Source: Acrocarpospora pleiomorpha (lineage in GTDB: Bacteria > Actinomycetota > Actinomycetes > Streptosporangiales > Streptosporangiaceae). From it: a DNA stretch of 64,000 nt. The notes below the pieces were generated by a model. That model was not told where the DNA came from, ran no database searches, and saw nothing but the letters and a program-made list of their open reading frames with translations. The DNA is taken from NCBI RefSeq assembly GCF_009687885.1, contig NZ_BLAF01000061.1, positions 1-64,000 on the forward strand, written 5' to 3'. This document shows positions 25,068 through 32,380 of the stretch, in pieces. The translations under genes and the position numbers were made by a program. How positions within the stretch are numbered: position 1 is the stretch's first letter; each line of letters begins with the position of its first letter.

Positions 25068-26891
25068 GTGGTTCTCCCACCCGCCCTCCCTTTGGGTCGC
25101 TCGCGCTCGGCTGCGCCCGCCGAAGCCGGTCTGGTTGGTGAGGAGGCGACGTCCGGGTCGGCGGTTGATGTTGCTGGCGTGGTCGTCTCACCCGCCCTCC
25201 CTTTGGGTCGCTCGCGCTCGGCTGCGCCCGCCGAGGTCGGTCTGGTTGGTGAGGAGGCGATATCCGGGTCGGCGGCTGACGTTGCTGGAGTGGCTGGTGC
25301 GGTTGTTCTGCCCACCCGCTCTGTGAGTCGCCCGGCTCCAATTGCCGACGCCGACTCGGCTATCGACGACGGAGGGCGCGAGGCGGCCGATACCGCTGGC
25401 GTAATCCCCCCATCCGCTCCGTCGCCAGATCGTCCACGGCCGGCGCACACAGACCCTGATCCGGATGCCGAAGAAATGGCGTCCGAGCCCAAGGCCGACG
25501 TCACTGAAGTGGCTCTTCAGCCCATCAGCCCGCTGGCAGACTCGCCCGCGACCGATTCCATTGCCGACGAAATGGCCTCCGTGCCAGTCGAGAAGGCAGT
25601 GGTTCGCGGGGGAATGTTCAGGTCGCTGCGGAACTACAACTACCGCCTGTTCGCGGCCGGTGGCGTCGTGTCCAATGTAGGGACCTGGATGCAGCGGACC
25701 GCTCAGGACTGGCTGGTCCTGAGCTTGACCGGGGGAAGCGGGACGGCGCTTGGGATCACCGTGGCGCTTCAGTTCCTGCCGATGCTGTTGTTCGGGTTGT
25801 GGGGCGGCGTGCTGGCCGACCGTTATCCGAAGCGCCGGTTGCTGGTGGTGGCGGACTCGCTTATGGGGTTGCTGGCGCTGGCGATGGGTGTGCTCATCGT
25901 GAGCGGTGCCGTACAGGTGTGGCATGTGTTTGTGATGGCGTTCCTGTTGGGGTTGTTGGCCTGTGTGGAGGTGCCGACCAGGCAGGCGTTCGTGGTGGAG
26001 ATGGTCGGTCGCGACGATCTGCCGAACGCGATCGCGCTGAACAGTTCCACTTTCAACCTGGCCAGGGTCGTAGGACCCGCGCTGGCCGGCGTGCTGATCG
26101 CCGTGCTGAGCACCGGCCCGATCTTCATGCTGAACGCGCTGACGTTCGGAGCGGTGATCGCCGGGCTGCTGCTCATGCGGAAGAGCGAGCTCCGCACACC
26201 TGAGCGGGTGCCCCGGGCGAAGGGACAGCTCCGGGAAGGGCTGCGGTATGTCGGCAGACGGCCTGAACTGCTGCTGCCGATCCTGATCGTGGCGTTCGTG
26301 GCGGTCTTCGCGCAGAGCTTCTCGACGGCCATCGCGTTGATGGCGACCAACGTCTACAACGCGGGTTCGTCCGCGTTCGGGATCGCGTCGAGCGCGCTTG
26401 CCATCGGAGCGCTGAGCGGCGCGTTGCTGGCAGCGCGGCAAATCAAGCCGAGGCGCCGATACCTGCTCCTGGGCGCGGCCTTCTTCGGGATATTTCAGAT
26501 GATGGCGGCATTCGCCCCCGGCTACCTCACATTCCTGCTCCTGCTGGTTCCCGCCGGCATGGCCATGATCACCGTGAACACGACCGCCAACGCCACCGTG
26601 CAGATGGGCGCCTCCCACGCCATGCGCGGCCGGGTCATGGGAATCTACATCCTGGTCTTCACCGGCGGCGCCCCCATCGGCGCCCCCTTGGTCGGCTGGC
26701 TCTCCGAACTGGCCGGACCCCGGATCGCCGTCCTCGCGACCGGCACACTCAGCCTCCTCGGCGTAGGCCTGGCCCTCCTGGTCACCCGACTGGTCGCCAA
26801 ACGACAGGGCTTGACCGAACGCATCCTTCCCACCCGCGCCGCTATGCGCATGTTCCGCCGAACGATCACCCCCAACGCCGCCGGTCACTGA
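25068..26891 (+). CDS. MFS exporter with probable repetitive N-terminal extension
   Basis: The transporter core begins at Met 25614 (MFRSLRNYNYRLFAAGGVVS) and has 12 predicted membrane segments, the MFS loop motif GGVLADRYPKRRLL and the PTRQAFVVEMV / ALNSSTFNLARVVGPALAG signatures of drug-efflux MFS proteins. Upstream the same frame stays open to GTG 25068, only 42 bases after the MarR stop. It encodes about 180 disordered residues made of five degenerate ~35-residue repeats, the first two also 111-bp DNA repeats. Kept frame and repeat pattern argue that the extension is translated. A conservative start is 25614 or 25572. Substrate unknown; probably repressed by the MarR protein. Confidence 0.8.
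   Translation: MVLPPALPLGRSRSAAPAEAGLVGEEATSGSAVDVAGVVVSPALPLGRSRSAAPAEVGLVGEEAISGSAADVAGVAGAVVLPTRSVSRPAPIADADSAIDDGGREAADTAGVIPPSAPSPDRPRPAHTDPDPDAEEMASEPKADVTEVALQPISPLADSPATDSIADEMASVPVEKAVVRGGMFRSLRNYNYRLFAAGGVVSNVGTWMQRTAQDWLVLSLTGGSGTALGITVALQFLPMLLFGLWGGVLADRYPKRRLLVVADSLMGLLALAMGVLIVSGAVQVWHVFVMAFLLGLLACVEVPTRQAFVVEMVGRDDLPNAIALNSSTFNLARVVGPALAGVLIAVLSTGPIFMLNALTFGAVIAGLLLMRKSELRTPERVPRAKGQLREGLRYVGRRPELLLPILIVAFVAVFAQSFSTAIALMATNVYNAGSSAFGIASSALAIGALSGALLAARQIKPRRRYLLLGAAFFGIFQMMAAFAPGYLTFLLLLVPAGMAMITVNTTANATVQMGASHAMRGRVMGIYILVFTGGAPIGAPLVGWLSELAGPRIAVLATGTLSLLGVGLALLVTRLVAKRQGLTERILPTRAAMRMFRRTITPNAAGH
25078..25299 (+). repeat. Two tandem 111-bp repeats at the 5' end of the MFS gene
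   Basis: Copies 25078-25188 and 25189-25299 differ at only a few bases and both encode a PALPLGRSRSAAPAE..GLVGEEA segment. The period is 37 codons. Weaker protein-level copies continue to about 25610. Confidence 0.9.
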
Positions 26892-27156
26892 CCGTCACCG
26901 TCAGCCCAGCCGATCGGGCTGCGTGACTCGCTCGGCCCCGAACGCCGCACCAAGCCCGAACACAGGCAACCCAGGTTGCCTAACCCACTCTCTCGCGTGC
27001 CAGACACATACCAGTCACATGCCAATGCTCGGCCAGTAGCGCACAAGTCACGCCCAAGGCGGACGAGTCAAGCTCACTGCAACAGATCTTTTCGCCGCAA
27101 GTAGGCGAAGGCAGTCGAAGTTTGTCACGTTCGTTCACATACGGGGAGACGGAATC
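26892..27156 (+). promoter_or_regulatory. Upstream region of the lanthipeptide cluster with an 18-bp palindrome
   Basis: No gene is seen here. AGGCAACCCAGGTTGCCT at 26964-26981 has perfect 8-bp arms around CA and could be a regulator site or a small hairpin. The last 50 bases before 27157 are AT-richer (GAAGTTTGTCACGTTCGTTC) and should contain the promoter of the cluster, but no firm -35/-10 pair is assigned. Confidence 0.45.
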
Positions 27157-27240
27157 ATGCGCATAAGACACAGGCCGGCGGAGGCTCCCCCGCAGCCTTG
27201 CCGACGCCGGTTACCCGGGGCGCTCCCATGTCCGCGGTAA
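27157..27240 (+). CDS. Short upstream ORF (27 codons) overlapping the LxmK-like start
   Basis: ATG at 27157 with an excellent GGGGAG eight bases upstream, the best ribosome binding site of this region. It encodes the basic MRIRHRPAEAPPQPCRRRLP plus seven residues and stops with TAA at 27238-27240. It overlaps the ATG of the kinase gene (27228) by 13 bases in another frame. It may couple or attenuate translation of the cluster. No homology is recognised; it may not yield a stable peptide. Confidence 0.4.
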   Translation: MRIRHRPAEAPPQPCRRRLPGALPCPR

Positions 27241-28316
27241 AGATCAGCTCCGCGGTAAAGATCAGTCCAGTGCCGCTGGCCCAGGCCCCCGAGGTCACCG
27301 AATTCCTCACCGGCCTCGACCTTGGCACCCTACGCCAGGACGAGATCTCCGCCTTCCGCGGCCGCAACGACACCTGGGCGGGCGTGACCAGCGCGGGAAT
27401 CCCCGTCTTCGTCAAGCGCGTCGGCGGCGAGCCGAGCACGGTCCGCCCCCGAGTGGACCGGATCAAGGCGATGGGCGAGCTGCTCGACACGCACCCGGTC
27501 ATCCACGCCCCCCAGCTCCTGGGCGGCGACGTGGAGTCCGGCCTGGTGGCCTTCGCCCTGCTTGAGCACGCGCAGAGCGGCGCCGACCTCGGCGGCGACG
27601 GCTTCACCTGGGAGCTCGCCCACTCCGCGGGCTTTCAGGTGGGCACGCTGCACACCCTTCCAGCGCCGCGGGCCGTGGCCGAGGACACCTCGGAGCCGCC
27701 GCTTCCGCCGCTGAAGGCCCTGGTCGCGCTCCCCCTGGAGGCGTACGCCGTCGCGAGCGGCGCCGAACTGGAGGCGTGGGCGATCCTGCACAACGACCCC
27801 GTGGTCGTCGAGGCGATCGGCAGGCTCGCCGCCTGGGAGCGGGACAGCACGCACGTCCTCGTCCACGGCGACCTGCGGCTGGACCAGTTCCTCTACCACC
27901 ACGACACGCTGCACCTGGTCGACTGGGAGGAGGCCAGGCGGGCCGACGCCGCCCGGGACGTGGGCGCCTTCGTGGGGGAATGGCTCTATCGCGGCGTGCT
28001 CGGCATGGCCGGCCACGAGGAGACGGCCGGCGAGCGGGAGGTCGTGGCCAACGGCGCGCGCCGGTTCGAGACGCTGCGGCCGAACATCGAGGCGTTCTGG
28101 TCGGGCTATCTGGCGGCCAGGCCGGCGGCCCGCGCCGACCGGGAGCTGGCGGCCAGGGCGGCTGCCTTCGCCGGCTGGCACATGTTCGACCGGCTCCTCG
28201 CCGCCGGTTACGAGCGTGCGCGGCTGACACCGCTGGAGCGCGCGGCGGCGGGCGTCGGGCGCAAGGTTCTGATCAGTCCGGCCGATTTCACGGCCACGCT
28301 GGGCCTCGGGGGCTGA
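27228..28316 (+). CDS. Class V lanthipeptide kinase subunit (LxmK-like)
   Basis: 362 residues from ATG 27228. Aminoglycoside-phosphotransferase/kinase fold: FRGRNDTWAGVTSAGIPVFVKRV (about 43-65) gives the nucleotide loop and the Lys63 of the VAIK position; HGDLRLDQ at 213-220 is the catalytic loop and DWEE at 232-235 the metal-binding motif. In class V lanthipeptide synthesis such a kinase phosphorylates Ser/Thr of the precursor before elimination by a HopA1-like partner, which is the very next gene one base away. The N-terminus contains a perfect duplication, SAVKISSAVKIS, encoded by an 18-bp tandem repeat at 27231-27266. No YcaO/TfuA genes are present, which argues against a thioamitide cluster. 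Confidence 0.87.
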   Translation: MSAVKISSAVKISPVPLAQAPEVTEFLTGLDLGTLRQDEISAFRGRNDTWAGVTSAGIPVFVKRVGGEPSTVRPRVDRIKAMGELLDTHPVIHAPQLLGGDVESGLVAFALLEHAQSGADLGGDGFTWELAHSAGFQVGTLHTLPAPRAVAEDTSEPPLPPLKALVALPLEAYAVASGAELEAWAILHNDPVVVEAIGRLAAWERDSTHVLVHGDLRLDQFLYHHDTLHLVDWEEARRADAARDVGAFVGEWLYRGVLGMAGHEETAGEREVVANGARRFETLRPNIEAFWSGYLAARPAARADRELAARAAAFAGWHMFDRLLAAGYERARLTPLERAAAGVGRKVLISPADFTATLGLGG

Positions 28317-28317
28317 C

Positions 28318-29250
28318 GTGAAACTGTCCCTCGATCGCGTACAGATCACCCCCGACCGCACCTCCGCCACGCTGGACGACCGCGAGATCACCGCCGACAG
28401 CCCCAAAGCGCTGCGCGCCGCGCTGGCGAGCGCCCTCTACGACGTGTTCCACGCCGGACGCGAGTCCGCGGACGGGCCACGCCCCAGGTCGATCCGCGAC
28501 GTCGCCTTCGAGCGGGAGCTGCGCGCCGTGGTTCCGCACCCGCTCTCCTCGGTCCTGGCGCCGGTGGAGCCCGGCGCCTCCGATGTGGTACGGCTGAGCG
28601 GCGTACGCGTGCGCGTCCCCGACCCGCACCTGGGCGCCGAGGCCGACACACCCGCCGGACCGGCGCGCTGGGTCAATCTGCCGGCCGTGCTCCCGACGGT
28701 CTCGCCCGGGTTCCTGCTCGTGAGCGGCTCCGGGGGCGCCGACATGCGGCCGGGCGCGCACGTCCGGCTGTACGTCGGAGCCGAGACCGCCGACGCGGCT
28801 CCCCAGCTGTGGGGTGCGGTGCTGACTCGACTGGAGAAGCTCCACGTGCCCTATCGGGCCAAGGTGCTCTCCGCTCGCGGCCTCTATCCGCGGCGTGACT
28901 CCATCGTGGTCTATCTGGGGTCACGTGCCTGGCATGCCGTACCGGACATCGCGGAGGCGGCCGGGGAGGCCGGCGGGCTGCGGGGGGATGTGTCCGCCTA
29001 TGTGGCTGAGCTCGGCCCGGGGATCGGCTGGGCCTGGGAGCCGCGGGACGACCGGCCGGGAATGCGCGGCCTGAGCTTCGGCGAGCACCGTTCGCACGCC
29101 ATCGCCGTCGGCCTGCTGGCGCATGCCGGGCAGGGCGGGGATCGCGGGGAAGCGGTCACCGAGGCGCTGTGCGCCGCCGGGATCGAACCCGACGCCGTGC
29201 ACCGTAACGCCGACTCGCCGCAACTCCCCTTCGAACTTTCCGGTCCTTAA
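28318..29250 (+). CDS. HopA1-family lyase subunit of class V lanthipeptide synthetase (LxmY-like)
   Basis: 310 residues, GTG start one base after the kinase stop. The C-terminal two thirds match the T3SS effector HopA1 family: GFLLVSGSGG, the core HVRLYVGAETADAAPQLWGA, YRAKVLSARGLYPRRDSIVV, and GIGWAWEPRD followed by SFGEHRSHAIA. In lexapeptide-type pathways this protein removes phosphate from phospho-Ser/Thr to give Dha/Dhb. The conserved FGEHRSHAIA segment near the end is characteristic. It is encoded directly before the three precursor genes, with 43 bases between. Confidence 0.87.
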   Translation: MKLSLDRVQITPDRTSATLDDREITADSPKALRAALASALYDVFHAGRESADGPRPRSIRDVAFERELRAVVPHPLSSVLAPVEPGASDVVRLSGVRVRVPDPHLGAEADTPAGPARWVNLPAVLPTVSPGFLLVSGSGGADMRPGAHVRLYVGAETADAAPQLWGAVLTRLEKLHVPYRAKVLSARGLYPRRDSIVVYLGSRAWHAVPDIAEAAGEAGGLRGDVSAYVAELGPGIGWAWEPRDDRPGMRGLSFGEHRSHAIAVGLLAHAGQGGDRGEAVTEALCAAGIEPDAVHRNADSPQLPFELSGP

Positions 29251-29293
29251 CCCGAGGCCCGGAAACCTCAACAGGCACGAGAGGGGGTGAATC

Positions 29294-29443
29294 ATGCCCA
29301 CCGAGCTCCTGATCGGGGGAGCCGACGTCTACACCTCGTTCGCCGAGATCGCGGCGGCCCACACCGACTCCGCTGCGGCGGTGCCCGCGACGATCTCGAT
29401 CACCTGGTCGATCTGCACGCTCACCATCGAGGGCGGCTGCTGA
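29294..29443 (+). CDS. Lanthipeptide precursor 1 (49 aa)
   Basis: ATG with strong GAGAGGGGGTG upstream. The leader MPTELLIGGADVYTSFAEIA shares the G-A-D-x-Y-T-S-x-A-E motif with the other two precursors. The probable core follows VP at 30-31: ATISITWSICTLTIEGGC, rich in Ser/Thr and ending in Cys. It is the only one with two Cys (41 and 49), so it could form a lanthionine in addition to a C-terminal aminovinyl ring; Thr44 to Cys49 has the conserved T-X4-C spacing. It also has the only Trp and the only acidic core residue of the set. Confidence 0.85.
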   Translation: MPTELLIGGADVYTSFAEIAAAHTDSAAAVPATISITWSICTLTIEGGC

Positions 29444-29462
29444 ATCACAAAGGAAGAACCAC

Positions 29463-29621
29463 GTGTCCACTGAACTCTTGATTGAGGGCGCCGACGCCTA
29501 CACCTCGCTCGCCGAGGTCGCGGTCGGCGCCGGGGTGGAAAGCCCTGAGGCGACTCCCGCCCTCATCATCTCGTTCTCTATCGGCGTCAGCGTCACGGCC
29601 ACTGCCGCTATGGGTTGCTGA
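29463..29621 (+). CDS. Lanthipeptide precursor 2 (52 aa)
   Basis: GTG start with AAAGGAAG upstream. The leader VSTELLIEGADAYTSLAEVA is followed by an acidic linker (GAGVESPEATP). The probable core after TP is ALIISFSIGVSVTATAAMGC, uncharged and hydrophobic, with five Ser/Thr and a single C-terminal Cys. The Thr47-X4-Cys52 spacing matches the other precursors. With only one Cys, the only thioether expected is a C-terminal aminovinyl-methyl-cysteine; other Ser/Thr should end as dehydro residues or D-amino acids. Confidence 0.85.
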   Translation: MSTELLIEGADAYTSLAEVAVGAGVESPEATPALIISFSIGVSVTATAAMGC

Positions 29622-29663
29622 CCCGCGGAAATCTCATCACCCAAAAAATCGAAAGGAAATCAC

Positions 29664-29816
29664 ATGTCTGTCGAACACCTGATGGAAGGCGCCGACGCCT
29701 ACACCTCGCTCGCCGAGGTCGCGACGGCCAATGAGATCGAGTCCCCGGAGGCGACTCCTCTCACCACCGTCACCACCATCAGCTTCATCAGCTTCACCGT
29801 CGTTCTCGGCTGCTGA
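29664..29816 (+). CDS. Lanthipeptide precursor 3 (50 aa)
   Basis: ATG with AAAGGAA upstream. The leader MSVEHLMEGADAYTSLAEVA is nearly the same as in precursor 2, including the ESPEATP linker. The probable core LTTVTTISFISFTVVLGC has seven Ser/Thr in 18 residues, mostly Thr in its first half, and one terminal Cys; Thr45-X4-Cys50. Leader and linker similarity to precursor 2 with a diverged core is the usual sign of precursor duplication followed by core diversification. Confidence 0.87.
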   Translation: MSVEHLMEGADAYTSLAEVATANEIESPEATPLTTVTTISFISFTVVLGC

Positions 29817-29820
29817 TGTG

Positions 29821-29863
29821 CTGCGGTGCCACGGGCCGGCTCGGGCGGCCCGTGGCACCGCAG
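29821..29863 (+). terminator. 17-bp stem hairpin between precursor genes and tailoring genes
   Basis: Perfect inverted repeat CTGCGGTGCCACGGGCC (29821-29837) with its complement at 29847-29863 and a 9-nt loop. It begins four bases after the third precursor stop and ends 15 bases before the next start. No U-run follows (ATCTTGG), so it is more likely a partial terminator or mRNA-stabilising structure that raises precursor mRNA over enzyme mRNA. Confidence 0.8.
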
Positions 29864-29878
29864 ATCTTGGAGAATCCG

Positions 29879-30844
29879 ATGCCACCCGCACTGCTGTTCC
29901 CCATCCAACCCACATATCCCGATCAGGTGATCCCGTTCGGCGAGCTGGTCATGAACGGGCTGGCCGGCCGGCTCTGGCTGGGACAGTCCTTCGCGGTCGA
30001 ATCCCACCAGATGATCGCCTACCTGGTGGGCCGCGGCATCAAGGTGCCGACCGGCCTGGGCGTGACCCTGATGCCGCTTCGCCACCCGATGGAAGCGGCG
30101 GCCCAGGCACGTAGCCTGGCTCTGCTCACCGGCCGTCCGGTGGTCGCCGGGTACGGCGCCGCCACGCCGGAACTGGTGGAGTCGTTGCGCGGCACGCCGT
30201 ACCGGAAACCGGCGACGGCCGCGGCCGGGTATGCCGGAACGGTGCGCGGCATGCTCGACGGAGTGATCTCCGGGCATGACTGCGAGGCATGCGTCGCCCG
30301 CGGCGGGCTGCCCACGATGAAGCACGCGCCCGTCGAGGTGGGCCTGGGCGTGCTGCGCCCCGGCATGGCCCGGGCGGCGGGCGGCGTCGCGGATGTGGCC
30401 GTCACCTGGATGACCCCGCCCGGCTACATCAAGGACACGCTGATTCCCGCCCTGGCCGAGGGCGCCGCGGGCCGTGCGCGAGTGCCCCGCGTCGCCACCG
30501 TCGTGCACGTGGCGCTGGCCAACCCCAGCCGCGACCCGGTCAAACTCGCCCAAAATGCGGCCGGACGGCACCTCACCGCCCCGCACTACACCGACATGCT
30601 CCGCCGCGCCGGGGTGCCCGCCGCCCCCGCCGACCCGCAAGCCGGAGCAAAAGCCCTGGTCGACGCGGGAGTCTATGCGTACGGCACACCGCAGGAGGTC
30701 GTCCAGCGGCTACGCGACTACCGCGAGGCCGGCGTGGACGAGATCATCCTCAACACCGTGGGCGTCGGCGTGACCGAAGGGCTGAAAGCCGCGGCGGCGG
30801 ACGCCGAGCAGATCCTCACCGCGCTGGCGGACGCCGATGAATGA
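29879..30844 (+). CDS. LLM-class F420-dependent oxidoreductase (LxmJ-like dehydroalanine reductase)
   Basis: 321 residues from ATG 29879 (TTGGAGAA upstream). The luciferase-like monooxygenase barrel is visible: VMNGLAGRLWLGQSFAVESH, GLGVTLMPLRHPMEAAAQAR, MARAAGGVADVAVTWMTPPG, and the C-terminal YGTPQEVVQRLRDYREAGVD followed by EIILNT. In lexapeptide biosynthesis an enzyme of this class (LxmJ) uses F420H2 to reduce Dha to D-Ala; the same role is inferred here. The next gene overlaps by 8 bases. Cofactor use cannot be proven from sequence alone. Confidence 0.85.
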   Translation: MPPALLFPIQPTYPDQVIPFGELVMNGLAGRLWLGQSFAVESHQMIAYLVGRGIKVPTGLGVTLMPLRHPMEAAAQARSLALLTGRPVVAGYGAATPELVESLRGTPYRKPATAAAGYAGTVRGMLDGVISGHDCEACVARGGLPTMKHAPVEVGLGVLRPGMARAAGGVADVAVTWMTPPGYIKDTLIPALAEGAAGRARVPRVATVVHVALANPSRDPVKLAQNAAGRHLTAPHYTDMLRRAGVPAAPADPQAGAKALVDAGVYAYGTPQEVVQRLRDYREAGVDEIILNTVGVGVTEGLKAAAADAEQILTALADADE

Positions 30845-31436
30845 GAACCTCGTCGCGCCGCCGTTCCGCGCCGAACGGCTGCTCATCCTGATCACCGGGT
30901 CGCTTGGCGCCACCTTCATGCCGTACTGGCTGAACTGGCTGCGGCTCTTCTACCCGCGACTGGACATCCGCGTGGTGATCACCAGAAGCGCGGAGCGGTT
31001 CGTGACCCGGCAGTCGCTCGCCGCCCTGCTGGGCAAGGACGTGCCGCTGGACGCCTGGCCGGACAGCCCGGAGCCGGGCTCGCCGCACGTGGACTACGCC
31101 TCCTGGCCGGATACCGTCCTGGTCTACCCGGCCACCTACAACTTCCTGAGCCGGTTCGCGGGCGGCCTGGCCGACACGCCCATGCTGCTGGCGCTCCAGT
31201 GCACCACGGCAGTGATCGGGATCGCGCCCAACCTGCCGCCGGGGGCCGAGCGATCCCACGCCTACCAGCAGAGCCGGGCGGCGATCGAAGCCCGGCCCAA
31301 CGTCGTGCTGGTCGATCCCGTGCCCGGTCTGAGCACCCACACCCGAGAGCAGAACGCCCTGGTCGCTCCGCCGCTCCCCATCCTGGTCGAGCGGCTGGAG
31401 GAACTGCGCGTCATCCGCGAGAGAGAGGTCAGATGA
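30837..31436 (+). CDS. HFCD-family flavoprotein cysteine decarboxylase (LxmD-like)
   Basis: 199 residues. Homo-oligomeric flavin-containing Cys decarboxylase fold: N-terminal ILITGSLGATFMPYWLNWLR for FMN binding and VLVYPATYNFLSRFAGGLAD, whose PATYNF corresponds to the PASANT motif of EpiD/MrsD. Such enzymes oxidatively decarboxylate the C-terminal Cys of the precursor to an enethiol that closes on Dha/Dhb to give AviCys or AviMeCys. All three precursors here end in Cys, which fits exactly. It is translationally coupled on both sides (8-base overlap upstream, ATGA downstream). Confidence 0.9.
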   Translation: MNENLVAPPFRAERLLILITGSLGATFMPYWLNWLRLFYPRLDIRVVITRSAERFVTRQSLAALLGKDVPLDAWPDSPEPGSPHVDYASWPDTVLVYPATYNFLSRFAGGLADTPMLLALQCTTAVIGIAPNLPPGAERSHAYQQSRAAIEARPNVVLVDPVPGLSTHTREQNALVAPPLPILVERLEELRVIREREVR

Positions 31437-32380
31437 GCAAGGTCGTGGCGTCCTACGGGACGGGCTACATGCTCACCTCGATCGTCGAGTCCGGCGACGG
31501 GGACTATCTGTGGACCCGGCGCCCCGGGCCTGCCCGTACCACCCTGATGCGCACACCCCCTCCCGCCGTCCTGGCCGCCGTTCTGGCGGTGCCGCAGGGC
31601 CGGGTCGGGTTGACCATCCCGGAGCGGCGCGAGGACGGCGGCGTCACCTACCGGACCGGGCAGAGCCGCCCGATCGCGTCCATGTTCCTCGGCGTGGGGC
31701 AGGCTTTCGACCTGGAGATGGTCGCCGCGGACACCCTGACGGCGACCGGCCAGACACTCGCCCGGTTGCACGCCCAGCCGCTGCCGCAGGTGGGCCTGCC
31801 TTCCCCGGAAGGCCCGCAGCGGCTGCTCTCCTGGCTGCGCGGCGGGCACGGCCCTGGCCCGGCGGCGGATCTGCACCGGCGCGCGGTCGAAATCCTGGGC
31901 CGGTCCCGGCTGGCCACGGCCGAGACGTGGTGCGCGCCGCTGCCGAAGGACCGGCATGTGCTGCTGCACGGCGCCCCCGGCCACGGCATTCTGCTGCCCG
32001 TGACCCCCGGCCGGGAGGGCGCCCTGCTGATCGGTGAGGACATCAGCGCGGGCCCGCCCGAGTTCGACGTGGGCTGGCTCATCGGCGAACTCGTGGAGTT
32101 CCGCGACGCCGGCCGGAAGCTCGGGCACGGCCCGCTCCGCGACGTCGACTATGACGCGCTCATCGGCCGTCTGCTCCACGGGTACGCGACCCCGCTTGAC
32201 CTGACCGAGGTCGGGCGAGTTGCGGCGCTGCGGTTCCTGACCCACACGCACGACTTCGCCGCGTACATGGCGTGGCACGAGATCTTGGTGGGCTACCTGA
32301 ACGTCCTCGCCGAGGTGATCGACGCCGCCGACGGCGGGCAGTTGCTGATTTCTTCCCAGGGCAAGGTGAGTTACGGATGA
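31433..32380 (+). CDS. LxmX-like class V lanthipeptide protein, degenerate phosphotransferase fold
   Basis: 315 residues, start ATG 31433 overlapping the previous stop as ATGA. The overall pattern is that of an APH/kinase-like protein (GQTLARLHAQPLPQVGLPSP; EFDVGWLIGELVEFRD like the helix after the metal loop), but the catalytic loop is changed: LLHGAPGHGILL has Ala and no Asn where active kinases have HGDxxxxN. It is therefore probably a pseudokinase that binds precursor or partners. In lexapeptide-type clusters LxmX sits in the same place and is needed for the mature product, possibly for cyclisation. Function by context. Confidence 0.72.
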   Translation: MSKVVASYGTGYMLTSIVESGDGDYLWTRRPGPARTTLMRTPPPAVLAAVLAVPQGRVGLTIPERREDGGVTYRTGQSRPIASMFLGVGQAFDLEMVAADTLTATGQTLARLHAQPLPQVGLPSPEGPQRLLSWLRGGHGPGPAADLHRRAVEILGRSRLATAETWCAPLPKDRHVLLHGAPGHGILLPVTPGREGALLIGEDISAGPPEFDVGWLIGELVEFRDAGRKLGHGPLRDVDYDALIGRLLHGYATPLDLTEVGRVAALRFLTHTHDFAAYMAWHEILVGYLNVLAEVIDAADGGQLLISSQGKVSYG

